A DNA stretch of 9,983 nt from Planctomycetota bacterium (GCA_023621895.1 JAMOAF010000556.1:1-9983), one strand, 5' to 3'. Counted from the first letter of the stretch, positions 1-9,274 are shown. Notes: generated by a model from the sequence alone, not told the origin. A program made the numbers and translations.

Positions 1-1
1 A

Positions 2-1612
2 ACATGCCGGCAGGTGATTTACCTCGGCCACGATGCGGGCGCGGTGGTCGTTCCGCCCGTCCTCGTCGGCCGCTACCTGGTCGTGGCCGAGAACGACGGG
101 GTGAATGATTCGATACTGAAGATTCTCGACCTTGAGCCGGCCCAAGGATCGCCGGGCAAGCTGGTCCAGAGCGTGCGGCTCAAGGGGCATGTCCACACGA
201 AACCACTGGCCGACGGCCCGCGGCTGCTGGCGGTCACCGACGCCGGCGCGATCACGCTGCTGGAACTGACCGGCAGCGAGAAGGGCGAGCCGATGGCCAA
301 GATCGCCGATGGCGTGGCGGCGGACGAGGGAGCGGCGAAAATGGTCCGCTACTCGCTGATCGAGGGGGGGCGGCTCTGGGTGGCCGACAGCCAGCTCACG
401 CAGTACGACATCCGCGCCTTGCGGGGCCGCCTACAGCCGCGTTGGATCGCCGCCTCGGGGAGCGTTTCGGCACAGCCTCCCATGGCCGGTGGAGACGCCG
501 TGGTGCACATTCGCCATCGCCAGGGGATGCCCGGCGTGATCATCTCGGCGCTCGATGTCGAGAGCGGCACGCCGCGATGGGAGACGACCCTGGCGGCGCC
601 GCTGGCCGCGGCGCCGATCGCCGATGGCCAAAGCGGCCTGCTGGCGGCGGTCTCGTCCACCGGGGCCGTGTTTCAACTGCCCGGCTCGGCCTTCGCCGAC
701 GACGCGATGATCGATCAGCCGGTGGCCGCCTTGGCAACCGCCGAACTGAAAATGCCGATTGCCGCGGCCCTGCCGATCGGCAATGGAATGATCGCCATGG
801 TCCCGGCCGGCAACCCTCTCGACATTCACGTCTTCCAGCCGGGAGACGGAGCGGGCGGGCCGGCCCGGTTCCGGCGGATTCTGCTCACCGATCCGCTCAG
901 CGGCCCCGCCGCATCGTTTGCCGGCGGGGTGCTCGCCCCCTGCTCAAGCGGGCAGGTCTGCCTGATGAGCCCCCTGACCGGGGCCAAAATGGCCGAGCCC
1001 TTCCAGCCGCCGCTGCGGCCGGGGCAGACCTACCGCTGGTCGGCGCCGGCCCTGGTCGGCGATTCCGAGTTCCTGATCGCCAACGACCGCGGCGGCGTTT
1101 ACCGCGTGGCGGTCAAAGACCAGCCGGCAAGGCACTTGGCGCTGGCCGCCGAGGCGGCGATTGCCGATCCGATTGTCTCTCCGATCGCGGTTCTGGGCGA
1201 GAAGGCCTACGCGGTCGACGCCGCGGATTCGCTGCTGGTTTTCGACCTTCCCGGTCTGGCCGCGCAGCCGCCGCGCCCCCTCGGGGCCAAGTGCGTTTAC
1301 GGCCCGCTGGCCGCCGGCCAGTTGGTGATCCTCGCGACCGCTGACAACCTGCTGCATGTCATCGACCCGGAAGGCAAGGTGAGAGCCGACCGGCTCCCCC
1401 ACGGCATTCCGACCGGCCCGCCGGCCGTCGACGGCGAGGATTGGATCTTCACCTCGGCGGGTGGTGTGATCTGGCGCGTCAACCCGGCCAGCGGCGAGCA
1501 GCGGGGCAAGGTGGAGACCGGCCTGGCGCTGGCGGCGGGCCCCCTGCTGGCGGGCGGACGGCTCGTGGCCGTGGGCCAGGACGGCAGCCTCTACGTGGTT
1601 GAAAAACCCTGA
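2..1612 (+). CDS. PQQ-like beta-propeller repeat protein, 5' partial
   Basis: This is the C-terminal part of a beta-propeller protein; the reading frame is open to the left window edge (T-C-R-Q before the first possible GTG at 14), so the true start is probably outside. About 535 residues are visible. Blade-like units recur: a hydrophobic strand, a Gly-Asp or Asp-Gly turn, then a strand such as LLAVTDAGAITLLEL, LLAAVSSTGAVFQLP, FLIANDRGGVYRVAV or LVAVGQDGSLYVVEKP. One blade has the linker DVESGTPRWE, typical of PQQ/BamB-like repeats. No catalytic residues can be named, so a scaffold or binding role is more likely than a quinoprotein dehydrogenase (inference). The stop lies 64 bases before the next gene on the same strand, with no terminator visible between, so co-transcription is likely. 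A signal peptide, if any, lies outside the window. The propeller fold call is fairly sure; the cellular role is unknown. Confidence 0.85.
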   Translation, partial: TCRQVIYLGHDAGAVVVPPVLVGRYLVVAENDGVNDSILKILDLEPAQGSPGKLVQSVRLKGHVHTKPLADGPRLLAVTDAGAITLLELTGSEKGEPMAKIADGVAADEGAAKMVRYSLIEGGRLWVADSQLTQYDIRALRGRLQPRWIAASGSVSAQPPMAGGDAVVHIRHRQGMPGVIISALDVESGTPRWETTLAAPLAAAPIADGQSGLLAAVSSTGAVFQLPGSAFADDAMIDQPVAALATAELKMPIAAALPIGNGMIAMVPAGNPLDIHVFQPGDGAGGPARFRRILLTDPLSGPAASFAGGVLAPCSSGQVCLMSPLTGAKMAEPFQPPLRPGQTYRWSAPALVGDSEFLIANDRGGVYRVAVKDQPARHLALAAEAAIADPIVSPIAVLGEKAYAVDAADSLLVFDLPGLAAQPPRPLGAKCVYGPLAAGQLVILATADNLLHVIDPEGKVRADRLPHGIPTGPPAVDGEDWIFTSAGGVIWRVNPASGEQRGKVETGLALAAGPLLAGGRLVAVGQDGSLYVVEKP

Positions 1613-1676
1613 CGCCTGGAGGCCGCGCGGCGGATCAGCAAGACCCCAGTTCCAGTGGAATCACCTGGCGGATGAA

Positions 1677-4043
1677 ATGGCGCTGCCCTCGCATAGACAA
1701 CCGATTCAGAAATCCTCTCCGCCGCGCCGCGCGCTGCCGCCCGGCTGGAGCCGGCCGGCGTGCCTCCTGCTGGCGGCGCTCTGGCTGGCCCCGGCGGCCG
1801 CCCAGGCGCCGCTTTACGAGCAGCCCCCTTTCGATCGGATCACGCTCGACGCGGCCAACGACAACCTGGTGCTCAACGTCCGCCCGATCGAGGCGTTTCC
1901 CAACCGCAAGCTGCCCGACTCGCTGCCCAAGAGCGGCAAGCTGGTGATCGAGCGGATTGACGAACCGGGGACGACGTACGAGCTGCTCTGGCGGGCGATC
2001 GTCAAGATCGAGCTGTTCGAGCAATTGATCCTCGACGAGGTGAACGGCCTGGTCGCTTCCGGCCAGTTCGACCGGGCCTACGAGTATTTCCTGCACCTGG
2101 AGAACGAGAAGCCGGACCTGCCGGGTCTTAAAGACGCCTACGAGAGCTACCTTTATGAAGAGGCCAAGGCGCTACAGATTGCGGGCGACTACCCGGCGGC
2201 GCTGGCCCGGTTGCGGGAGATCTGCGACCGCAATCCGCAGCGGCCGGGATTGGACCGCGCGCTGGCCGCGGCCACGGACAAGCTCGTCGAGCAGTCGGTG
2301 GCCGCGGACCAGCATTGGATCGCCCGCGAATACCTCGACCAGCTCGAGAAGCTTTATCCCCAGCAGCCGCTGATTGCGAGCTGGCGGCAGCGGCTCCAGG
2401 AAGCCGCCGGCGAGCACCTGGCCGCCGCGCGCAAGGCCCTCGAAGCCGACAAACCGCGGGAAGCGCAGGCGGCGCTCCGCCGCATGTCGGCCATCTGGCC
2501 GGACCTTCGCGGCGCCGACCAGGTCCGGCAGACGATTCTTCGCCGCTATCCGCGGTTCGTGGTCGGCGTCCTCGCGCCGCCGGCCGCCACGTCGTCCGGC
2601 AGCCTCCACGATTGGGCCGCGCGGCGGACCGGGCGGCTCGTCGAGCGGACGCTCCTGGAGTTGGCCGGGCCGGGAACCGAGGGGGGCAAATACATCTGCC
2701 CGGTCGGGGAGATGAAAGCCCAGGACCTCGGCCGCCGACTGACTTTTCAACTGCGGAGCGACATCCGCTCGGCCGGCGGTTCGAACCTCACCGGCTACGA
2801 TCTTGCCCGGCGGCTGCTGGCGATGGCCGACCCCGCCGCGCCGAGCTATTTGCAGATTTGGGCCGACCTCTGCGCGTCGGTCTCCGTCGAGAACGTCTAC
2901 ACCTGCCTCGTCCAGCTCAACCGCCCGTTTGTGCTGCCCCAGGCGATGTTCCAGACGGCCGTTTACCCAGACGAGTCCGGCTCGGCGGAGTCTCGCCGAG
3001 CCAGCGTGATCGGCCCCTACTACCTGGAGTCCTCCTCGGGCGACGAGGCGGTGTTTCTGGCGAATCCTGCCTATTTCGCCGGCGGGCCGGCGCGGGCCAA
3101 AGAGATCGTCGAGCGGCGCTTCCGCACCGGGGCAGAGGAGATCCGCGCGCTGCGCCGCGGAGAGATCGACGTGATCGACCGGCTCAATCCCTGGGAAGTC
3201 GGCCAGGCGCGGGAGATTCCCGGCGCGGTGGTCCGCCGCTACGCCGTGCCGCTGGTGCACTGCCTGATTCCGAATCCCAAGCGGCCGCTGACTTCGCGCC
3301 GCGCGTTCCGCCGCGCGCTGGTCTACGGGATCAACCGCGCGGCGATCCTGGGCCTGTTGACCCGCGGGGCGGAACTGCCCGGCTGCCGCGTGGTCAGCGG
3401 CCCTTTCTTGGCGGGCGTGGACATCGACGATCCGCTCGACTACGCCTACGAGGAGTCGATCGAGCCGCGTGGCTATGAGCCGCACCTGGCGATCACCCTG
3501 GCCGAGGTCGCCCGCAGGGAGCTCGCCGAAGCGCGCAAGAAAGCGGGTGAGCCGGCAGGCGACGCACCCAAGACGGTGCTCGCCTACCAGGCGTCGGAAG
3601 CGGCGCGCCTGGCTGTCGCGGAAATCCAGCGCCAACTGAAGATCGTCGGCATCGCGCTGGAGCTGCGGGAGTTGGGCGACGCCGTGCCCGAGCGGATTCC
3701 CGCGGACGTCGACCTGCTCTACGCCGAGTTGGCGATGTGGGAGCCGATCGTCGACGCGGAGCGGCTGCTCGGCGAGGGAGGCCTGGCGGGCGAGGCCAGC
3801 CCTTACATGCGGCAGGCCCTGCTGCGGCTGCGGCAGTCGGTCGACTGGCCGACCGTCGGGCGGCAATTGCGCGAGATTCACCGGCTCGCCCACGCCGAGG
3901 CCAGCATTATTCCGCTCTGGCAGATGACCGATCACTTCGCCCACGTCGATCGGCTGGAAGGAATCGGCCCGTCGCCGGTCACGCTTTACCAGGACATCGA
4001 GAATTGGCAGATTCGCCCTCCGTCGCCCCCCGGCAAGCCATGA
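1677..4043 (+). CDS. Exported SBP_bac_5-type (oligopeptide-binding-like) protein with N-terminal helical repeats
   Basis: The protein has 788 residues from ATG 1677. Residues 1-44 form a long basic n-region, a hydrophobic core (CLLLAALWLAPAAA) and a likely signal-peptidase site AQA|PLYE; there is no lipobox cysteine at the cleavage site. Residues about 50-115 form a small beta-rich module, and 115-290 are TPR-like amphipathic helices. From about 295 to 780 the sequence follows extracellular solute-binding family 5 (DppA/OppA type): ALRRGEIDVID near 491-501, RRAFRRALVYGINRAAIL near 541-558, AVAEIQRQLKIVGIALEL near 646-663, and the closing SIIPLWQM / IENWQI segment. Such proteins usually deliver peptides to an ABC permease, but none is visible here. 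The family is normally around 500-600 residues, so the extra N-terminal region is notable. An in-frame TTG at 1599 would overlap the previous gene and bury the signal peptide, so ATG 1677 is preferred (weak GGCGG upstream). Ligand unknown. Confidence 0.85.
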   Translation: MALPSHRQPIQKSSPPRRALPPGWSRPACLLLAALWLAPAAAQAPLYEQPPFDRITLDAANDNLVLNVRPIEAFPNRKLPDSLPKSGKLVIERIDEPGTTYELLWRAIVKIELFEQLILDEVNGLVASGQFDRAYEYFLHLENEKPDLPGLKDAYESYLYEEAKALQIAGDYPAALARLREICDRNPQRPGLDRALAAATDKLVEQSVAADQHWIAREYLDQLEKLYPQQPLIASWRQRLQEAAGEHLAAARKALEADKPREAQAALRRMSAIWPDLRGADQVRQTILRRYPRFVVGVLAPPAATSSGSLHDWAARRTGRLVERTLLELAGPGTEGGKYICPVGEMKAQDLGRRLTFQLRSDIRSAGGSNLTGYDLARRLLAMADPAAPSYLQIWADLCASVSVENVYTCLVQLNRPFVLPQAMFQTAVYPDESGSAESRRASVIGPYYLESSSGDEAVFLANPAYFAGGPARAKEIVERRFRTGAEEIRALRRGEIDVIDRLNPWEVGQAREIPGAVVRRYAVPLVHCLIPNPKRPLTSRRAFRRALVYGINRAAILGLLTRGAELPGCRVVSGPFLAGVDIDDPLDYAYEESIEPRGYEPHLAITLAEVARRELAEARKKAGEPAGDAPKTVLAYQASEAARLAVAEIQRQLKIVGIALELRELGDAVPERIPADVDLLYAELAMWEPIVDAERLLGEGGLAGEASPYMRQALLRLRQSVDWPTVGRQLREIHRLAHAEASIIPLWQMTDHFAHVDRLEGIGPSPVTLYQDIENWQIRPPSPPGKP

Positions 4044-5473
4044 TGCATTCACTCCAACACTCCCTGCGCCGCGCGGCCGCCGCCATGGCGATGGCGGCCG
4101 CCTGCGCCCTCTCCGCGCCCGGCGCGGCACGGGCCCAGGCGGTGTGGGAATTGACCCCATACCGGATCCAGGTCTACCTCGCCGCCGGCAACTTGCCCGA
4201 CCTGACGCCGCGGGTCCTCGACGACCTGTCGGCAGGGCTGGTCGATCGGGCCGACGTGGTGGTCGGCGCCGCCTGGCAGATGCGGGTGGCCGCGGCGCCG
4301 GACCTTTTGCATCGTCAAATGCGTGGCGGCTTGAACAGCATCCAGGTCGAGTCCTTGCCGGCCGAGGCGCTCGGGGCCGACAAGGTGACCTTGCTGTGGA
4401 TCGCGCCCGAGTGGACCGGCTACCGGGTGGCCGCCCGGGAGCTGGACGTGGCGACGCGGACCTTTTCGCCGGTGGTGGAGAAATGGGCGACGGCGGCGGC
4501 GCTGCTGCCCGGCACGCTCTTTGCGGCGGCGAGCGACGTGTTTGCGCCGCTGGCTTCGATCGAATCGGAAGCCGGCGGCAAGGTGCGCCTGCGGCTCCGC
4601 GCCGGCCGTTTTCCCGCGCGCGATCCCGCCTTCCTCTCGGTTGCCCCGGGCGACGTCTTCCGGCCGATCATCCGCTACGACGACCGCGACGGCAATCCGA
4701 AGCGGATTCTCGCCCTTCCCTGGACCTACTTCGCCGTCGAGCAGGTCGACCAGGCCGAGCTGACCTGCCAGATGTATTCCGGGTTGCGGACGGCGCTGGC
4801 GGGCAGGCGCCGCGGGCGGGTCCATCAGCTCGCGCTTGCCGTCAAGCCGCCCGGGGAATCCACCCGGCTGGTCGTGCGCGCGCGGACGGCGTCGAAACGG
4901 CCGCTTTGCGGTTACGACATCTATCTCCAGAAGCCCGGCGAGACTGCCGGGGCCTGGTTCGGCCGCACCGGCCTGGACGGATCGATCGTCATTCCGCCGG
5001 GGGAAGCGCCGCTGATGATTCTCTACGTTCGCAACGGCGGCCAGTTGCTTGCCCGGCTTCCCCTGGTTCCGGGACTTGAGAAGGAGGCCGAGGCGGTGGT
5101 CCTGGACGACGACCAGCGCCTGGCCGCCGAGAGCGCGGTCATGGCGGCCCAGGAGGAGCTGGTCGACCTGGTCACGCGCCGCGCCGTGCTGGCGGCGCAA
5201 ATTCGCGGCGCCGTCAAAGCCGGCGACCTCAAGTCCGCCGATCGAATGCTCATCGATCTGTTTGCCCTGCGGACCCGCGACCAGTTCACAACCCAGCTCG
5301 CCGCGCAGCGGCAGCGACTCTACTCGGAAGATCCGATCGTCCAGAAGCACGTCGACAAGATGTTCGAAGAGACCCGCAAGCTGGTGGTCCAGTATCTCGA
5401 TCCGAACGAGATCGACAAGGTCTCGGCGGAAGTCCGCGAGGCAAAGGCCGCGGAGTCCAACGCGGGAACGTAG
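4040..5473 (+). CDS. Exported protein of unknown function with C-terminal helical region
   Basis: I do not recognise a named family. The start is set by ATGATG at 4040-4045, whose first ATG overlaps the upstream TGA (ATGA), suggesting translational coupling; the second ATG is equally possible. The product is 477 residues. Residues 1-34 are a signal peptide with arginines, an Ala/Met-rich core and a likely cut at AQA|VWELTP. Residues about 35-345 look mostly beta-rich, with strands such as ADVVVGAAWQMRV, KVTLLWIAPEWTGYRV and STRLVVRARTA. A GYDIYLQKPG...GRTGLDGSIVIPPG segment near 291-321 resembles a carboxypeptidase-regulatory/CNA-B-like beta sandwich, which is only a pattern impression. Residues about 350-470 are charged and helical, possibly coiled coil. 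No enzyme motif or C-terminal anchor is seen. Its position suggests it works with the substrate-binding-like protein and the propeller protein in the periplasmic space or at the envelope. Confidence 0.8.
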   Translation: MMHSLQHSLRRAAAAMAMAAACALSAPGAARAQAVWELTPYRIQVYLAAGNLPDLTPRVLDDLSAGLVDRADVVVGAAWQMRVAAAPDLLHRQMRGGLNSIQVESLPAEALGADKVTLLWIAPEWTGYRVAARELDVATRTFSPVVEKWATAAALLPGTLFAAASDVFAPLASIESEAGGKVRLRLRAGRFPARDPAFLSVAPGDVFRPIIRYDDRDGNPKRILALPWTYFAVEQVDQAELTCQMYSGLRTALAGRRRGRVHQLALAVKPPGESTRLVVRARTASKRPLCGYDIYLQKPGETAGAWFGRTGLDGSIVIPPGEAPLMILYVRNGGQLLARLPLVPGLEKEAEAVVLDDDQRLAAESAVMAAQEELVDLVTRRAVLAAQIRGAVKAGDLKSADRMLIDLFALRTRDQFTTQLAAQRQRLYSEDPIVQKHVDKMFEETRKLVVQYLDPNEIDKVSAEVREAKAAESNAGT

Positions 5474-5485
5474 TGCAAAGTCCCC

Positions 5486-5508
5486 AGCCGCGGGTCTCCC
5501 CGGCGGCT
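5486..5508. terminator. Hairpin between convergent genes, possible bidirectional terminator
   Basis: Arms AGCCGC (5486-5491) and GCGGCT (5503-5508) pair exactly. Inside them GGG (5492-5494) can pair with CCC (5499-5501) around a TCTC loop, leaving one bulged G. It fills most of the 34-base gap between the end of the exported-protein gene (5473) and the kinase stop codon (5508-5510 on the minus strand). There is no T-run on either side, so it is not a classic intrinsic terminator; a role in ending or stabilising the two converging transcripts is inferred from position. Confidence 0.4.
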
Positions 5509-6818
5509 CAGTGGATCGCCGTCAGAACGCTCCAGGCGACCGCCAAGAGCCCCATCAACCCGAGCGGCAGGAGGACGAACAGGACCAAGGGGCCCCAGAT
5601 GGCCGGCGGCCGTTCGCCGAAATTGTCCGGCGGCGCGATCAAGTGATCGGGCGCGCCCGCGGCTGCTGCCGGGGGAGCGTCGAAATAGCCCGGCGCCGTG
5701 TCATCGGTGCGAAAACCGTTCGCCGCCGCGGCGGCGCCGCGGAGCCCGGCGGCAATCGGCGGCGCGGGCACGCTGTGCTCGGCGGGCAGCCAGGGCCTGA
5801 GGCGCGCGATCACGTCCTTTGCCGAAGGCACCCGGTCGGCCGGGTCCTTGGCCATCATGTCGGCGATGACTTGGATGAACGACGGGTCGAGGTCCTTGTT
5901 CAGGCGGCCCGGATCGAGCGGCTGCCATTCGCAGTGGGCCTTGACCTTGTCGCTTGTCGACCCGGTGGGAAAGGGCACCTTGCCGGTCACGGCGTAGTAG
6001 AGCGTGCACCCCAAGGAATAGATGTCCCAGGCCGGCGTGGGATCGAACGGCGACTTGATGTGGTCGGGCGAGAGGTAGTCGGCGGTCCCCGCGATCTTGC
6101 CGTAGCGCGGATCGCTCTCCAGGCCGCCTTCGAGCGGGCCGGCCAGGCCCAGGTCGGAAAGCTTGGCGGCGCCGTCGGGGGTGACCAGCACGTTGCCGGG
6201 CTTCACGTCGCGGTGGATCAGCCCGCAATCGTGGGCGTGCTGAAGCCCCGCGGCGACCTGCGAAATGATCCGCGCGGCGGTGGGCATGTCCAGGTGGCCG
6301 TGCTTGCGGACCATCTTGCGCAGGTCCTGGCCGGGCACGTACTCGGTGACGAGGAAATGGACGCTGCCGTCCTGGCCCGCGTCGTACGCCCGGACCAGGT
6401 TGGGATGGTCGAGCCGGGCGAGGGTCTTCATTTCCCGGGTGAAATTGGCGACCGCTTCCGGGGTGGACTTCTCGCGCGGGAGGACCTTGATTGCCACTTC
6501 CCGCCCGAGCACGGAGTGCTCCGCCTTGAAGACCTGCCCCATCCCTCCACGCCCGATCGAATCGACGATCCGGTACAGCCCGAGCGTGAACTTCGTCCGG
6601 CCCTGCTGGAGTTGGATCACCTGCCAGGTGTTCAAGTAGCCGAGTCCGACCAGGGCGTCGGCCAGCCGCTGCTCGTTGGTTCTCTTGTCGTTTTCGAGCG
6701 TTTCGCCGGCGCGCTCCATTTCCGCCCGTGCCTCGTCAAGCTGGTCATGATCGACCAGCCCGCTGGCCAGCGCGCACAACACGAACGGCGAGTTTTGGTT
6801 GTCCTGGGAGAAGTCCAA
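5508..6818 (-). CDS. Hanks-type serine/threonine protein kinase with C-terminal membrane anchor
   Basis: An ATP-dependent protein Ser/Thr kinase of 436 residues from TTG at 6818. That start is preferred because GAGG lies 7 bases upstream and the frame before it is Arg-rich and not kinase-like. Residues about 12-78 are a small helical module (ALASGLVDHDQLDEA, then LADALVGLGYLNTWQVIQL). The kinase domain spans about 82-345: Gly-rich loop GRGGMGQV (89-96), VAIK lysine K111, likely helix-C glutamate E129, HRDVKPGN (202-209) with catalytic D204 and N209, DLG (222-224) in place of DFG, YLSPD (248-252) where APE is usual, and DIYSLG (265-270). All core catalytic residues are present, so it should be active. 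After a Pro/Ala-rich linker (350-405) one transmembrane segment (about 409-432) ends three or four residues before the terminus, so there is no extracellular sensor domain. It is divergent from the radical SAM gene; its substrates are unknown. Confidence 0.93.
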   Translation of the reverse strand: MDFSQDNQNSPFVLCALASGLVDHDQLDEARAEMERAGETLENDKRTNEQRLADALVGLGYLNTWQVIQLQQGRTKFTLGLYRIVDSIGRGGMGQVFKAEHSVLGREVAIKVLPREKSTPEAVANFTREMKTLARLDHPNLVRAYDAGQDGSVHFLVTEYVPGQDLRKMVRKHGHLDMPTAARIISQVAAGLQHAHDCGLIHRDVKPGNVLVTPDGAAKLSDLGLAGPLEGGLESDPRYGKIAGTADYLSPDHIKSPFDPTPAWDIYSLGCTLYYAVTGKVPFPTGSTSDKVKAHCEWQPLDPGRLNKDLDPSFIQVIADMMAKDPADRVPSAKDVIARLRPWLPAEHSVPAPPIAAGLRGAAAAANGFRTDDTAPGYFDAPPAAAAGAPDHLIAPPDNFGERPPAIWGPLVLFVLLPLGLMGLLAVAWSVLTAIH

Positions 6819-7150
6819 CGATCGGCCTCGGTTCCTTGACCAAGCATCAATTCTCTTCCGGGCAGCCGCCCGCGCCAAGCCGGCTTGCCCGAAGCGCCAG
6901 TCTCGCGCCAATCGCCCCCGAGGGCCGTTCCGATCGTACCGGCGCCCGGAACCCGATCCGTCGCGCCTTCGCAAGACGGCCCGCGGCGGGCGTCCCACGG
7001 CCGCTGCACAATCAACCGCCTGCAAAGCCGCTAATAGGTTATACTATCTTCTCCGGACGTTGCGCGCCTCGAGCAATCCCGAGTGCCGCCGGGCCGAGCG
7101 AACGATGCCGTTTTTGTCGGGGGCAACGAGAGCCGACGGATTTTTCCACC
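6819..7150. promoter_or_regulatory. Divergent intergenic region between kinase and radical SAM genes
   Basis: These 332 bases carry no convincing gene; the frames crossing them are Arg-rich extensions of the neighbours. Visible items are a perfect 12-bp palindrome CAAGCCGGCTTG at 6876-6887, about 60 bases upstream of the kinase start; a promoter-like TATACT at 7040-7045; and a small hairpin (GTCGG 7116-7120 with CCGAC 7133-7137) followed by T5 at 7141-7145 just before the radical SAM ATG. The region must hold promoters for two outward-reading genes, which is inferred from gene orientation rather than from clear consensus boxes. Confidence 0.5.
7040..7045 (+). promoter_or_regulatory. Candidate -10 element for the radical SAM gene
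   Basis: TATACT matches the sigma-70 -10 consensus at five of six bases and stands in a short AT-rich island within GC-rich DNA. It would give a leader of roughly 100 bases before the ATG at 7151. No good -35 is found at the usual spacing, so this is a weak call from sequence alone. Confidence 0.3.
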
Positions 7151-8989
<1,839 letters not shown>

Positions 8990-8998
8990 CGAGGGCGC

Positions 8999-9045
8999 AA
9001 AAAAAATTCGGCCGTATCCAGCTCCCGGGACGGCTGAATACGGCC
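8999..9045 (-). terminator. Intrinsic terminator for leftward transcription
   Basis: Arms GGCCGTAT (9010-9017) and ATACGGCC (9038-9045) are perfect. After one mismatch (C9018/A9037), CAGC (9019-9022) pairs with GCTG (9033-9036) around a 10-base loop. On the plus strand the stem is preceded by eight As (8999-9006), which on the minus strand is a run of eight Ts three bases after the stem: the classic rho-independent layout for leftward transcription. There is no T-run on the right, so rightward it is only a hairpin 20 bases after the radical SAM stop, possibly protecting that mRNA's 3' end. No clear leftward gene precedes it, which is odd. Confidence 0.65.
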
Positions 9046-9049
9046 AGCA

Positions 9050-9110
9050 TGTCTCGCCCCCGTGCGCCCCGTTGTGAGACGGGTTGGATGCGCCGGGGGG
9101 GGAGGAGACA
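9050..9110. repeat. Large multi-stem hairpin, possible structured RNA
   Basis: Nested arms pair in order: TGTCTC (9050-9055) with GAGACA (9105-9110); CCCCCG (9057-9062) with CGGGGG (9094-9099); GCGC (9064-9067) with GCGC (9090-9093); and CCCGT (9068-9072) with ACGGG (9079-9083) around the loop TGTGAG. Small internal loops separate the helices. It begins five bases after the leftward terminator hairpin. It matches no RNA family I recognise (not tRNA, SRP RNA, tmRNA or RNase P by their hallmark motifs). It may be part of a small RNA or a palindromic repeat; the strand cannot be decided from the sequence. Confidence 0.5.
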
Positions 9111-9218
9111 GCTATCCATAGTCTACCAGCGCGCAACCGCCCGCCTATCCCCTGAATGCGGGGGTTAAAGCAACGGCTTTCCAGGGTTTTGTGACAGTGG
9201 ACCGCATCGGCCCGCGGG

Positions 9219-9266
9219 CTTTCTGGTTCCCAAGCTCCAGCTCTTTCTGGTTCCCAAGCTCCAGCT
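9219..9266. repeat. 24-bp tandem direct repeat, two copies
   Basis: Bases 9219-9242 and 9243-9266 are identical 24-mers, each beginning CTTTCTGG and ending CTCCAGCT, placed head to tail. The second copy runs into the right arm of a palindrome, so the first looks like a partial duplication of a repeat element. Peptides read through it (WSLGTRK repeated) are artefacts of the duplication. Confidence 0.85.
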
Positions 9267-9274
9267 TGGGAACC
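9249..9274. repeat. REP-like palindrome with 12-bp arms
   Basis: GGTTCCCAAGCT (9249-9260) and AGCTTGGGAACC (9263-9274) are perfect reverse complements with a two-base CC centre. This sequence type is, from memory, a widely scattered intergenic palindrome in planctomycete and some other bacterial genomes, so it is best read as a dispersed REP-like element. The upstream half-copy at 9225-9242 contains only the left arm. Its genome copy number cannot be judged from this window. Confidence 0.7.

Noticed and set aside
1599..1676. TTG start at 1599 for the SBP-like gene
   Set aside because: It would overlap the propeller gene and put 26 non-conserved residues before the signal peptide; ATG 1677 fits better.
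2172..4160. 662-codon leftward open frame opposite the SBP-like gene
   Set aside because: Low-complexity Arg/Gly/Pro composition with no recognisable motif; the opposite strand carries the signal peptide and family 5 signatures.
6728..7150. Upstream extension of the radical SAM reading frame
   Set aside because: The added residues are Arg/Ser/Pro-rich and overlap the kinase N-terminus; the first conserved strand begins at ATG 7151.
9111..9215. Cobalamin riboswitch or other known RNA family near the B12-type enzyme
   Set aside because: CCACTG on the minus strand recalls a B12-box fragment, but the other conserved boxes are absent in the needed order.
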